A DNA stretch of 64,000 bases. It comes from JAFECT01 sp035551675. Its GTDB lineage: Bacteria > Pseudomonadota > Alphaproteobacteria > Caulobacterales > Caulobacteraceae. Position numbers and translations under genes: made by a program. The notes below the pieces were generated by a model. It was not told where the DNA came from. It made no database searches and saw only the letters and a program-made list of their open reading frames with translations. The stretch covers positions 62,001 to 126,000 of the forward strand of contig DASZMV010000018.1 in NCBI GenBank assembly GCA_035551675.1, given 5' to 3'. Below, in pieces: positions 44,360 through 53,325 of the stretch (the stretch's first letter is position 1; every line of letters starts with the position of its first letter).

Positions 44360-45432
44360 TACAAATCCACCAGGGCTTTCTGCGCCGAGAGGGCGAGCGG
44401 TTGTTCGACACGCACCGCGATGTGTTCGCCTCGGCGTCCCATGCGCGCTTGGGTCAGTTCGATCTGGCCGCAGCGCAGCTCGACCAGACTGTCGGGGGTT
44501 GCGCCGAGCATCAGCGTCTGGCCGACCTCGAGGTTGAGCACGCTCGACAGCGGCGCGGTCTGCTCGGCGAGCACGGCGGAGACTTCCACCTGCGTCGTCC
44601 AGAGCTCGGTCGCGAGGTGACCTTCCCAGATGTTGTCGCGGCCGAACTTCTCGCCCATGAACTGTTGCAGCAGCATCTTGCGGATGGGTTCGAGCGTCGC
44701 ATAGGGCAGCAAGAGCTCGATACGGCCGCCGCGGTCTTCCATGTCGATGCGCAACTTGACCAGGATGGCGGCGTTGGCGGGACGCGCGATGGCGGCGAAG
44801 CGCGGGTTGGTCTCCAGGCGATCGAGGTTGAAATGCACCGGCGTCAGCGGCTCGAAAGCCGCCTTGGCGTCAGACAGCACCACCTCGACCATGCGCTGGA
44901 CGAGAACGCGCTCGATCGTGGTGTAGGGCCGGCCCTCGATCCGCAGCGCCGCGGTGCCGCGGCGTCCGCCCAGCAGCACGTCGACGATGGAATAGATCAG
45001 GTTCGAGTCGACGGTGAGCAGGCCATAGTTGTCGAGCTCCTCGGCGCGGAACACCGCCAGGATGGCCGGCAGCGGGATCGAGTTCAGATAGTCGCCGAAG
45101 CGGATGGAGGAAATGTTGTCGAGGCTCACCTCGACGTTGTCGGAGGTGAAGTTGCGCAGGGACGTGGTCATCAACCGCACCAGGCGGTCGAAGACGATCT
45201 CGAGCATCGGCAGGCGCTCGTACGAGACCAAGGCCGAGTTGATGATCGCGCGAATGCCGGAGCGCTCGGCGCCCTCGTCGTCGGACAGGTCGAAGCCGAG
45301 CAGGCTGTCGATCTCGTCCTGATTGAGGATGCGTTCGCCGCCGCCGACGACTTCGTTCTCGAAGCCTTCGGTCGCCTCGGCGATCTCGCCGGTGGGCTCC
45401 GTCTGGTCGTCAGTGTCTAACGCGTCTGCCAT
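44359..45432 (-). CDS. fliM: Flagellar motor switch protein FliM
   Basis: 357 residues. The N-terminal CheY-P-binding segment is RILNQDEIDSLLGF (about 34-47) after an acidic leader; the middle domain contains RNFTSDNVEVSLDNISSIRF and LLTVDSNLIYSIVDVLLGG; the C-terminal SpoA domain has LNLEVGQTLMLGATPDSLVELRCG. It forms the C-ring with FliN and FliG and sets rotation direction. It follows fliL by 15 bp. The presence of the N-terminal segment argues that the motor is controlled by a CheY. Confidence 0.96.
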   Translation of the reverse strand: MADALDTDDQTEPTGEIAEATEGFENEVVGGGERILNQDEIDSLLGFDLSDDEGAERSGIRAIINSALVSYERLPMLEIVFDRLVRLMTTSLRNFTSDNVEVSLDNISSIRFGDYLNSIPLPAILAVFRAEELDNYGLLTVDSNLIYSIVDVLLGGRRGTAALRIEGRPYTTIERVLVQRMVEVVLSDAKAAFEPLTPVHFNLDRLETNPRFAAIARPANAAILVKLRIDMEDRGGRIELLLPYATLEPIRKMLLQQFMGEKFGRDNIWEGHLATELWTTQVEVSAVLAEQTAPLSSVLNLEVGQTLMLGATPDSLVELRCGQIELTQARMGRRGEHIAVRVEQPLALSAQKALVDL

Positions 45433-45447
45433 ACTGGTCTGCCGATC

Positions 45448-46092
45448 CTATTGGATCAGCATCTCCTCGATCAGGACGCCGTCGACCTTGCGCGGCGCGA
45501 GGATCAGGTTCACGCGCCGTTGGATTTCCATCTTCAGCTGATAGCTGCCCTGGCTGCCCGACAGGTCTTCCGGACGCAGTTCGCGCAGGAACGAGGTGAA
45601 CATGTCCTCCAGGCGCGGCGCATCGTCGGTGAGCGCGTCGGCGGTGTCGGCGTCATGCATCTCGAAGGTGAGCTTCAGCTTCAGAAAGGTCGGCTTGCCG
45701 TCGGCGGACTGGATGTTCACCACCTGGTCGGGCAGGGTGTAGAAGGTCACGCCGTCGGGCCCGTCGCGGATGACGGGCGCGTTCTTGTCGTCCTTCTTGG
45801 CGCCCTCGCCGCCCTTCTCGTCTTTCTTCTTCTTGTCCTTCTTCGCCTTGGCTGCGTCCGCCGCGGCGGCGGCCGGAGACTTGGGCTGGAACATGAAGAA
45901 GGCGCCCGTTCCACCGCCGCCCAGGACCAAGACGCCCGCGACGATGGCGATCAGCATGATCGGCAGCTTTTTCTTTTTGCGCGGCGCGCCCTCGCCTTCG
46001 GCGCCCTCCGCATCGGCAGGCGCAACGGCAGGCGCTTCGCCTTCCGCCGGGGCTTCCTCGCCGCCCTTCGGCTTTTTCTTCTTGAACAGCAT
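45448..46092 (-). CDS. fliL: Flagellar basal body-associated protein FliL
   Basis: A 214-residue single-pass inner-membrane protein: a basic N-terminus (LFKKKKPKGG), an acidic Ala/Glu/Pro-rich region, the membrane segment (about 44-67, LPIMLIAIVAGVLVLGGGG), a Lys-rich linker and the periplasmic stomatin-like domain (about 115-214; LPDQVVNIQSADGKPTFLKL, VNLILAPRKVDGVLIEEM). FliL supports stator function. The ATG at 46092 is chosen over the GTG at 46101. First gene of the fliL-fliM-DUF6468-motE unit; a GTTAACC half-site lies about 50 bp upstream. Confidence 0.93.
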   Translation of the reverse strand: MLFKKKKPKGGEEAPAEGEAPAVAPADAEGAEGEGAPRKKKKLPIMLIAIVAGVLVLGGGGTGAFFMFQPKSPAAAAADAAKAKKDKKKKDEKGGEGAKKDDKNAPVIRDGPDGVTFYTLPDQVVNIQSADGKPTFLKLKLTFEMHDADTADALTDDAPRLEDMFTSFLRELRPEDLSGSQGSYQLKMEIQRRVNLILAPRKVDGVLIEEMLIQ

Positions 46093-46137
46093 AGCCCGCA
46101 CGCCCTCGCACCGCCGAGGACACCATCGAGTCGGTTT

Positions 46138-46144
46138 GGTTAAC
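46138..46144 (-). promoter_or_regulatory. CtrA-type half-site upstream of fliL
   Basis: GTTAACC on the minus strand, 46-52 bp upstream of the fliL start. In Caulobacter fliLM is a CtrA-dependent class II operon; the second TTAA half is not obvious here. Confidence 0.35.
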
Positions 46145-46242
46145 GACTGGTTTGGAAATGGCTTCCGGCGGGCAAATTCTGCCGGGCCGGATCGGGTCCC
46201 TGCCTCAATTTAGTGCGCCATAACTATTTGAAAAGAAAGGCG

Positions 46243-46267
46243 TTAACCATAAGGCCCGGCGCTTGCA
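46243..46267 (+). promoter_or_regulatory. Sigma-54 promoter of the flgFGAH operon
   Basis: AGGCCCG-GCGC-TTGCA at 46252-46267 fits the -24/-12 consensus TGGCACG-N4-TTGCA with the essential GG (46253-46254) and GC (46265-46266) ten bases apart. It lies 41 bp upstream of the flgF GTG. TTAACCAT (46243-46250), a CtrA-like half-site, abuts it. Caulobacter class III flagellar operons use this sigma-54 arrangement. Confidence 0.75.
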
Positions 46268-46307
46268 TGGGGCTTGCCCGAGTTCTTAAGGACCGGACGC
46301 CGCACCC

Positions 46308-47063
46308 GTGGACAACATCGCCTACATCGGCCTGTCGCGACAGACGACCCTGCAAAAGCAGATGGACGTCATCGCGAACAACATCGCCAACATGGACACG
46401 GCCGGGTTCAAGGTCGAGGAGCTGATGACCAAGGTCCAGCCGGGCGGCCCGGCCAAGGACGCCGAAATCAACGGCCCTGCCCAGTTCTCCATGGCCAGCG
46501 GCCTGGCCCGCGACTTCAGCGAAGGCGAACTGTCCGAGACCGGACGTTCCACCGACGTGGCGATCGACGGGCCCGGCTTCTTCAAGATCTCCACGCCCCA
46601 GGGCGAACGCTATACCCGCGACGGCCGCTTCGGCCTCGACGCTCAGGGCAAGCTGGTCAACGCCAACGGCCATCCGGTGCTCGACGACTCCGGCGGCGAG
46701 ATCACGCTCGATCCGTCCAACGGCGCGCCGCAAATCTCCGCCGACGGCATCATCAGCCAGCGCTCCAAACAGGGGTCCACCTCGACCCGGGTCGGCAAGA
46801 TCGGGGTGGTGAAGTTCGACACCCTGTCGGTCCTCCAGAAGGAGGGCGACAACAGCTATTCCAACACCTCCAACGCCCAACCGATCCCCGCGACCGAGGC
46901 GCGGCTGCGCCAGGGCATGGTGGAATCATCCAACGTCAAGCCGATCGTCGAGATCACCAATCTGATCCAGGTGCAGCGCGCCTACGAGCGCATCTCCAAC
47001 ATGGTTCAGCAAACCAACGACCTTAGCCAGTCGTCGATCGACCGACTGGCGAAGGTGGCATGA
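46308..47063 (+). CDS. flgF: Flagellar basal-body proximal rod protein FlgF
   Basis: 251 residues, GTG start. The N-terminal rod signature is ANNIANMDTAGFKVEE; the central D1 domain contains VAIDGPGFFKISTPQGERYTR-type sequence; the C-terminal helix is NLIQVQRAYERISNMVQQ. It is secreted by the flagellar export apparatus without a cleaved signal and forms the proximal rod. It is the first gene of flgFGAH, led by a sigma-54-type promoter. Confidence 0.95.
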   Translation: MDNIAYIGLSRQTTLQKQMDVIANNIANMDTAGFKVEELMTKVQPGGPAKDAEINGPAQFSMASGLARDFSEGELSETGRSTDVAIDGPGFFKISTPQGERYTRDGRFGLDAQGKLVNANGHPVLDDSGGEITLDPSNGAPQISADGIISQRSKQGSTSTRVGKIGVVKFDTLSVLQKEGDNSYSNTSNAQPIPATEARLRQGMVESSNVKPIVEITNLIQVQRAYERISNMVQQTNDLSQSSIDRLAKVA

Positions 47064-47074
47064 GGAAGATCTAG

Positions 47075-47863
<789 letters not shown>

Positions 47864-47875
47864 GTTGGCAAAGCC

Positions 47876-48685
47876 ATGACCGCCCTCACCCTCACCCTGA
47901 ACCGACACCCGGTGCTCAGCCGCCTCGCCATCGCGGTCGCCGCCTTCGTGCTGCTGTTGCTCGCCGGGGCCGCGTTCGCCGGCACACCGGTCGACCTGCG
48001 CGACACGCCGGAGTCGGCCGGGCCGCGGATCACGCTCGGCGACCTGTTCGACGGCGCGGGCAATGCGTCCAACGTGCCGGTGGCGACCGCCGACGACGGC
48101 GCGCTGACCATGGTGCTGGACGCGAGCGCGGTGCAGCGCATCGCGCATATGCACGGCCTCGACTGGGCTAATGCGACGGGCTACCGCCGCCTCGTGGTGC
48201 AGATGGGCGGAGCGCCCGAACGCGAGGTCGCCTCGGCGGCGCCGGTGCGCGGCGGCAAGACGGTCGACGCACTCACCTTCTCGCGCAACCTTGCCACCGG
48301 CGAACTGATCCGCGCCGAAGACGTCTTGTGGTCCAAGGTGCAGGCGCATCTGGTTCCCGGCGACGCACCCAGCGATCCGTCGCAGGTCATCGGCATGTCG
48401 ACGCGCCACACCGAACGCGAAGGCGTGGTCGTCGCCGCGCGCGACCTGATCGCGCAGAAGGTCATCAAGAAGGACCAGATCGTTTCGGTGACCTACGACG
48501 CCGACGGCGTGACCCTGAAGCTGCAGGGCAAGGCGCTCGGCGACGCTGCGGCCGGCGACGTCATCCAGGTCCTCAACACCCAATCGAAGAAGACGATTGA
48601 AGCGGTGGCCACCGGCCCCGGAGAGGCCGTCACCGGCCCCCAGGCGGACAGCCTGAAGTCCCGTCGTTTCGCTTCCATCCAGTAG
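47876..48685 (+). CDS. flgA: P-ring assembly chaperone FlgA
   Basis: 269 residues with a long signal peptide cleaved near residue 35 (GAAFA|GTPVD). An N-terminal domain (about 40-115) is followed by an SAF-type domain (ATGELIRAEDVLWSKVQ, GMSTRHTEREGVVVAARDLI) and a C-terminal beta domain (VTLKLQGKALGDAAAGDVIQV, LNTQSKKTIEAVATGPGEA). It guides FlgI assembly into the periplasmic P-ring; flgI itself is not in the window. It begins 12 bp after flgG. Confidence 0.93.
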   Translation: MTALTLTLNRHPVLSRLAIAVAAFVLLLLAGAAFAGTPVDLRDTPESAGPRITLGDLFDGAGNASNVPVATADDGALTMVLDASAVQRIAHMHGLDWANATGYRRLVVQMGGAPEREVASAAPVRGGKTVDALTFSRNLATGELIRAEDVLWSKVQAHLVPGDAPSDPSQVIGMSTRHTEREGVVVAARDLIAQKVIKKDQIVSVTYDADGVTLKLQGKALGDAAAGDVIQVLNTQSKKTIEAVATGPGEAVTGPQADSLKSRRFASIQ

Positions 48686-48708
48686 GCGCCAGTCAGGTGT
48701 ACATTCCC

Positions 48709-49452
48709 ATGCGCAAAGCCGCCCTCCTCGCTTCCGCTGTCGCCGCGTCCGCCGTTCTCAGCGGCTGCGCCGCGGGCCACGCCGTGCGCGAGACGCTCGC
48801 GGGTCCGCAGGAGCATCCGATGCAGTTCCCCGCGTCGCTGACGCCCACGCAGCAGCAGGTCAACAAGCTCCAGATCGAAGCCCAGCCCGCCTCGGCCAAT
48901 TCGCTGTGGCGCGCCGGCGCGCGGACCTTCTTCCACGACCAGCGCGCGCGCAACGTCGGCGACATTCTGACCGTGCAGGTGCAGATCAACGACAGCGCCC
49001 AACTGTCGAACGAGACCAACCGTACGCGCACCAGCGGCATGACTGCCGGCGTCGCCCACTTCTTCGGCCTGGAGTCGAGCCTCGGCAAGATCCTTCCGTC
49101 CGGCTACGACCCATCGAAGATGATAGATACGTCCGGCGCCACCAACTCCGACGGCAAGGGCGTCATCACCCGCTCGGAAGCGATCCAGCTCACCCTCGCC
49201 GCGGTGGTCACCGCGGTCTTGCCGAACGGCAACCTGATCATTCAGGGCCGCCAGGAGGTGAAGACCAACAACGAGCTGCGCGAACTGACCGTCGCCGGCA
49301 TCGTTCGTCCCGAGGACATTTCCTCGATCAACACCATCCTCAGCACCCAGATCGCCGAAGCCCGCATCAGCTACGGCGGCAAGGGCGACGTGAGCCGGAT
49401 CCAAAAAGCGCCGGGCGGCCAGGCCCTGCTGGAACGCTTCTCGCCGTTCTGA
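48709..49452 (+). CDS. flgH: Flagellar L-ring lipoprotein FlgH
   Basis: 247 residues, lipoprotein with lipobox LSGC (Cys20 from the ATG at 48709), matured by Lgt, encoded at 14 kb. It contains FHDQRARNVGDILTVQVQI, the SNETNRTRT segment, LPNGNLIIQGRQEVKTNNE and the C-terminal VRPEDISSINTILSTQIAEA typical of FlgH. It forms the outer-membrane L-ring. A GTG start at 48697 is possible, but the MRKAALLAS start gives a canonical signal. It ends the flgFGAH operon; palindromes and a terminator follow. Confidence 0.95.
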   Translation: MRKAALLASAVAASAVLSGCAAGHAVRETLAGPQEHPMQFPASLTPTQQQVNKLQIEAQPASANSLWRAGARTFFHDQRARNVGDILTVQVQINDSAQLSNETNRTRTSGMTAGVAHFFGLESSLGKILPSGYDPSKMIDTSGATNSDGKGVITRSEAIQLTLAAVVTAVLPNGNLIIQGRQEVKTNNELRELTVAGIVRPEDISSINTILSTQIAEARISYGGKGDVSRIQKAPGGQALLERFSPF

Positions 49453-49462
49453 CGGCGGCGCT

Positions 49463-49530
49463 CACCGTAAATCCACCGTATTTACGGTGCGGCGGAGGGG
49501 TCGCTTCCCGGTAAATCACCGTATTTGCGG
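49463..49530. repeat. Two tandem AT-containing palindromes after flgH
   Basis: CACCGTAAAT (49463-49472) pairs with ATTTACGGTG (49480-49489). A closely related unit, GTAAATCACCGTATTTGCGG, follows at 49511-49530, 44 bp from the first (49467). The AT-rich core in a GC-rich context suggests a protein-binding site or relics of a repeat; together with the terminator they fill the 49453-49648 gap. Confidence 0.55.
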
Positions 49531-49561
49531 CGCCCGCCTTCACCAGCGGGCGTTTCCGTTT
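49531..49561 (+). terminator. Terminator of the flgFGAH operon
   Basis: Stem CGCCCGC/GCGGGCG (49531-49537 and 49546-49552) with loop CTTCACCA, followed by TTTCCGTTT. 78 bp after the flgH stop. Confidence 0.75.
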
Positions 49562-49648
49562 GAATTGTCAAAGACCCGTCGCGGCGACAGTGTGGGACGC
49601 ATGAACCGGAGGCGCAAGGGCCGGAAAAGGTCTGAAAGTGAAGCAGAC

Positions 49649-51193
49649 CTAGCGTCTGATCGGGGAGACGGCTGCACCCGTCACGAACGCGCGCAGGTCT
49701 TCCGAAAGCTTCACGCGTTGTGCGCGGTCGCGGTACATCATGTGGCCGCCGTCGTAGCAGGTAACCGTGACGCGGGCGCGGATCGCCGGATCCAGCGAGC
49801 CGATGACCAGCGCTTCGCCTTCGCAGGTGTTGGTGGGATCATAGCGGCCGAGCGCCACGAACACCTTGAGGTCGGGGGCGGCCGCCATCGCGTTCTGGGC
49901 CCAGGGCGGATTCATGTTGAAATAGTGCCAGACCTCGCCGTCGGCTCGGCTCGCGGCTCCCTCGGCAGCAGCATTGGGCGATTGGTTGTAGACCCATTGC
50001 TTGCCGCTGCTGCGCCGCGCGGGCCCGGGTGTCGGCGCGTAGCCGCCTTCGAGGCTGCGATAGCCGAGGTCGCTGTCGTAGCCGAGCTCGCCCGCGTAGT
50101 TAAGGCTGGTCGAATAGTTCAATTCGTCGCGCAGGTATTGCGCGATATAGAGATGGCGCTGTGGCGACTGCTGTTCGTCGCCGAAAACGCGGGTGTCGGT
50201 GTCGGATAGCTCGCGGCCCTTGTCGCCGTCGTAGAAACCCTTGAGAAAAGCGTCAGTATTCATGACCATCGTCTTCGCGTCGATCTGGTCTATGCGGACA
50301 CCGGTATAGGCGGCGAGCCGGCGCACGATCTTAGTCCGGTCTTCGGCGGACAGGCGCTCGGGATGTTCGAGCGCGGGCCAATAGACGGTCTTCGTCCAGA
50401 CATCAGCGGCTTTGAGCGTGGCTGAGGGATCGCGCTGCAGCGCCGGGACGAGGCGGTGATAGTGGAGCGCGGTTGCCGTACGGGCCTGCACGTTCATGGC
50501 GTTCCAGAAGGCGGGCGTTTCGGGCGTCGAGGGAAAGCCGCCTGAGATCAGGATCAGACCCGAAAGGTTCACGCCACTCTTGGCCAGCGTCTCCGACACT
50601 GCCGCGGCCCGCCAGACGCCGTAGCTTTCACCCAGGACGAACAGCGGCCGGTCCAGCGCGTGGAACCGCGCGCGATAGGCGCGCACGAACTCTGCCGCCT
50701 CGGCGATATCGCCTTTCATATTGAAGAACTCGGGCGCGAACTCCGGTTTCTCGACGCGACTGAAGCCGGTTTCCACCGGGTCGTAGAATACGAGGTCGCT
50801 CTTGCTCAGCAGCGTCTCAGGATTGTCGACGAACCCCGATGGCGTGATCAGCCGCGGTCCGAGCAGTTCGGTATGGAGATAGACCGAGGCGATGGTCGGG
50901 CCGCCGTTCCAGGCGAAGGTGACCGGCCGGTGGGCGCCGCGGTTGGTCACCACATAGGCCACGAAGAAATCGCGCGCATGCACCTCGCCGGTCTCGTCGA
51001 CGCGGATCGGCAGGCGGCCGGCGCGCGCCTCGTACTCCAACGGACCGTCAGGCGTCTGGATGATGTGATGCGTCACCACGATCGGCTCATCGCCGCTGTT
51101 CAGCGGCGCAATAGCATCGGAGGTCTGTGCAACGGCGACCGACGCGAGAAGGAAGGCGGCGAGGACGGTAACCAACGCGAGTAATCGGGACAT
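49649..51193 (-). CDS. Exported S10 serine carboxypeptidase-like protein
   Basis: 514 residues with a signal peptide (about 1-23, ASVAVAQ). Family S10 blocks are VTFAWNGGPTIASVYLHTEL (degenerate WNGGPGxSS), VFYDPVETGFSR, the nucleophile S190 in VLGESYG, GRYDPTNTCEGE (Asp) and YDGGHMMYRD (His). The enzyme should remove C-terminal residues from peptides in the periplasm. It is the last gene of the FecI-FecR-TonB receptor operon, 5 bp after the S9 peptidase. Bacterial S10 members are relatively rare, so its pairing with a transducer is notable. Confidence 0.88.
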   Translation of the reverse strand: MSRLLALVTVLAAFLLASVAVAQTSDAIAPLNSGDEPIVVTHHIIQTPDGPLEYEARAGRLPIRVDETGEVHARDFFVAYVVTNRGAHRPVTFAWNGGPTIASVYLHTELLGPRLITPSGFVDNPETLLSKSDLVFYDPVETGFSRVEKPEFAPEFFNMKGDIAEAAEFVRAYRARFHALDRPLFVLGESYGVWRAAAVSETLAKSGVNLSGLILISGGFPSTPETPAFWNAMNVQARTATALHYHRLVPALQRDPSATLKAADVWTKTVYWPALEHPERLSAEDRTKIVRRLAAYTGVRIDQIDAKTMVMNTDAFLKGFYDGDKGRELSDTDTRVFGDEQQSPQRHLYIAQYLRDELNYSTSLNYAGELGYDSDLGYRSLEGGYAPTPGPARRSSGKQWVYNQSPNAAAEGAASRADGEVWHYFNMNPPWAQNAMAAAPDLKVFVALGRYDPTNTCEGEALVIGSLDPAIRARVTVTCYDGGHMMYRDRAQRVKLSEDLRAFVTGAAVSPIRR

Positions 51194-51198
51194 GGCGC

Positions 51199-53325
51199 TC
51201 AGTGCATCAGGGCTTGCATGAAGAAGACGGTCTCGGCGGCCAGCAGGTCGGGGCGGCGCAACGGATCGGGCGCGCCGTGGCCGCCCTCCGGGTCCTCGAT
51301 GAACAAAGGATCCGCACCAAGCGCTTCAAGCCGCGCTGCAAACCGACGGGCTTGACCGGGACCGACCTGATTGTCCTCCGTCGAGGTGAGGACCAGAACG
51401 CGCGGATAGCGCACGCCTGGGCGCAGATTTTCATAAGGCGAATAATCGAGGATGATCGGCAGCGCCTTCGGATCGTCCCAATCCCCAAACTCAGCCTTCT
51501 GCCCCTTGATAATGCCGGACTGGGTCGTGGTGCGCGGATCGAGGTCAGTGACCGGCACGCCGACAAAGGCGGCCCCGAACAGGTCCGGACGCTGGGCCAC
51601 CATGGCGGCGGTGAGAAGGCCGCCGCAGGAACGGCCGTAGATCCCGAGCTCTTGCGGCGTGGTGAAGCCCCTGTGCGTCAGATTCTCCGCTACCGCGATG
51701 AAGTCGTCGAAGGCGACCTGCTTGTGCAGGCCGGCGCCGGCCAGGTGCCACGCTTCGCCGCGTTCGCCGCCGCCGCGGATCGCGGCGGTAACGAAGGCTC
51801 CGCCATGCTCGAGCCAGGACGCGAGGCCGCGATTCAAGCCGCCGGAAAAATAGCCGGGGTCGGCGTTGATGCCGAAACAGCCATAGCCAGTCATGATCGT
51901 GGGCGTGGGACCCGCAGGCAAGTTCTTCGGGCGCACGAGATAGTAGTCGATGGCTGTCCCGTCCTTTGCCCGCGCAGCGCGGATGTCGACGACGTACTGC
52001 CTCGCATCGAGAATCGGTCTGCCTGACGCAACGGTCACCGGCTTGCGGCCGGGGGCCACGACGGTCATCATCGGCGGTGTCAGGAATCCTTCCTTTTGCA
52101 CGAGGAATTGGCTTCCGACGCCGTCCGGCTCCACGACGGACAGGCCATCCCCGCGCGGCGCCTCGACTGCCGTATACGCGCTCCAGCCTCCGCTGGGTCC
52201 GGGGCGCGCGACCACGACGGATTTCCGCAGGTTGCGGTCCTCGACGAAGACTACGCCGGAGCCGCTCGCTTGTACGCCGTCATTCACATAGACGCCCTCG
52301 CGCGGCGTAAAGACGGCGCTGTAACGATGACTTGCGTTCGGGCGCACGTCGTAGGCGACAACGGATTCGGCGGGATAGGTCTTACCGTCAAGCGTCGCGG
52401 TCTTCGCCAGTTGGACGGCGACATAAGGAAAGACGAGAGCCGCCTGCCCGACCGACTTGACCTTCTCCGGAAGCGCGATCGGATTGAGTTCGCCGTCTCG
52501 AGCGATCAACTCGTAGCTGACGGTCGAATAGTCATGAATAACCTTCAGCACGCCGCGCCGATTCGCCCCTGCGCCGAAGGCGTTGACTTCCACGATCGAG
52601 GTGTCTGGCGCGGCGGTGTAGATCGGCTTTGCGGCCGAGAGCGGCGTGCCGCGCCGCCACAGCCGGATCGTTGCCGGGAAATTACTAGGCAAAGCGGCGC
52701 TGCCCGAGAGCGAGTGACCAATCAACAATGTGTCGGGTCCCAGCCACGCCATGACCATGCGGTTGGGCGGCGTCTGGAATCCGCCATGGACAAACGCGCC
52801 CTTGCCGAGATCAAACTCGCGCAACGCCAAGTTCGACGATCCCTTGGGCGAGAGCCCTAGCATGCAGCGGTCGAAACGCGGCGGCAGGCAACGATCGGCG
52901 AAGTCGAACAGGCTCAGGCCAGACAGCACGTAGGACGATCCTTCGCGCCGGTTTAGCGCGGCGACATCGAGAACCGTGCGCCAAGCGAGCGGCGCGCCGT
53001 CCTGTTTGGCGGCGACCTGCAGCAAGCCGTCCGGATGTCGTTCATCGCGGATCAGGCGCACGAAACGTTGGCCGAGCAGATAGACAGTCGGGAACGGCGC
53101 GCTCGCCCGCAGCCGCGCCATGAGATCGCGCTCCACGAGGGGGAACTGGGGGTCGGCCTTCAGCTCTGCGACCGCCTTGTCCGTACGCGCCTTGGCCCAG
53201 GCAACGGCCGCGGGAGCGTGAGCGTCTTCGAGCCATTGAAAATTGTCGACGGGCGCAACGCCCCCCCACGACGCCGTTGCGAATAAGGTGGCGAGCGCCG
53301 CCAGGCATATGAGAGACCGCCTCAT
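51199..53325 (-). CDS. Exported S9 prolyl oligopeptidase-family protein
   Basis: 708 residues with a signal peptide (MRRSLICLAALATLFATASW). The start of the mature chain NFQWLEDAHAPAAVAWAKAR is the S9A N-terminal block; a beta-propeller (about 70-430) follows; the catalytic domain has GYGCFGINADPGYF, IRGGGERGEAWH, the nucleophile S566 in GIYGRSCGG (usually GRSNGG), D651 in TSTEDNQV and H683 in EGGHGAPD. The propeller limits substrates to short peptides. It may cleave after Pro or process a peptide ligand imported by the adjacent receptor. It overlaps the upstream aminotransferase-like gene by ATGA. Confidence 0.9.
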   Translation of the reverse strand: MRRSLICLAALATLFATASWGGVAPVDNFQWLEDAHAPAAVAWAKARTDKAVAELKADPQFPLVERDLMARLRASAPFPTVYLLGQRFVRLIRDERHPDGLLQVAAKQDGAPLAWRTVLDVAALNRREGSSYVLSGLSLFDFADRCLPPRFDRCMLGLSPKGSSNLALREFDLGKGAFVHGGFQTPPNRMVMAWLGPDTLLIGHSLSGSAALPSNFPATIRLWRRGTPLSAAKPIYTAAPDTSIVEVNAFGAGANRRGVLKVIHDYSTVSYELIARDGELNPIALPEKVKSVGQAALVFPYVAVQLAKTATLDGKTYPAESVVAYDVRPNASHRYSAVFTPREGVYVNDGVQASGSGVVFVEDRNLRKSVVVARPGPSGGWSAYTAVEAPRGDGLSVVEPDGVGSQFLVQKEGFLTPPMMTVVAPGRKPVTVASGRPILDARQYVVDIRAARAKDGTAIDYYLVRPKNLPAGPTPTIMTGYGCFGINADPGYFSGGLNRGLASWLEHGGAFVTAAIRGGGERGEAWHLAGAGLHKQVAFDDFIAVAENLTHRGFTTPQELGIYGRSCGGLLTAAMVAQRPDLFGAAFVGVPVTDLDPRTTTQSGIIKGQKAEFGDWDDPKALPIILDYSPYENLRPGVRYPRVLVLTSTEDNQVGPGQARRFAARLEALGADPLFIEDPEGGHGAPDPLRRPDLLAAETVFFMQALMH

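Noticed and set aside
43162..45420. A 752-codon open frame antisense to motE, DUF6468 and fliM
   Set aside because: It spans three well-supported genes on the other strand and shows no recognisable domain.
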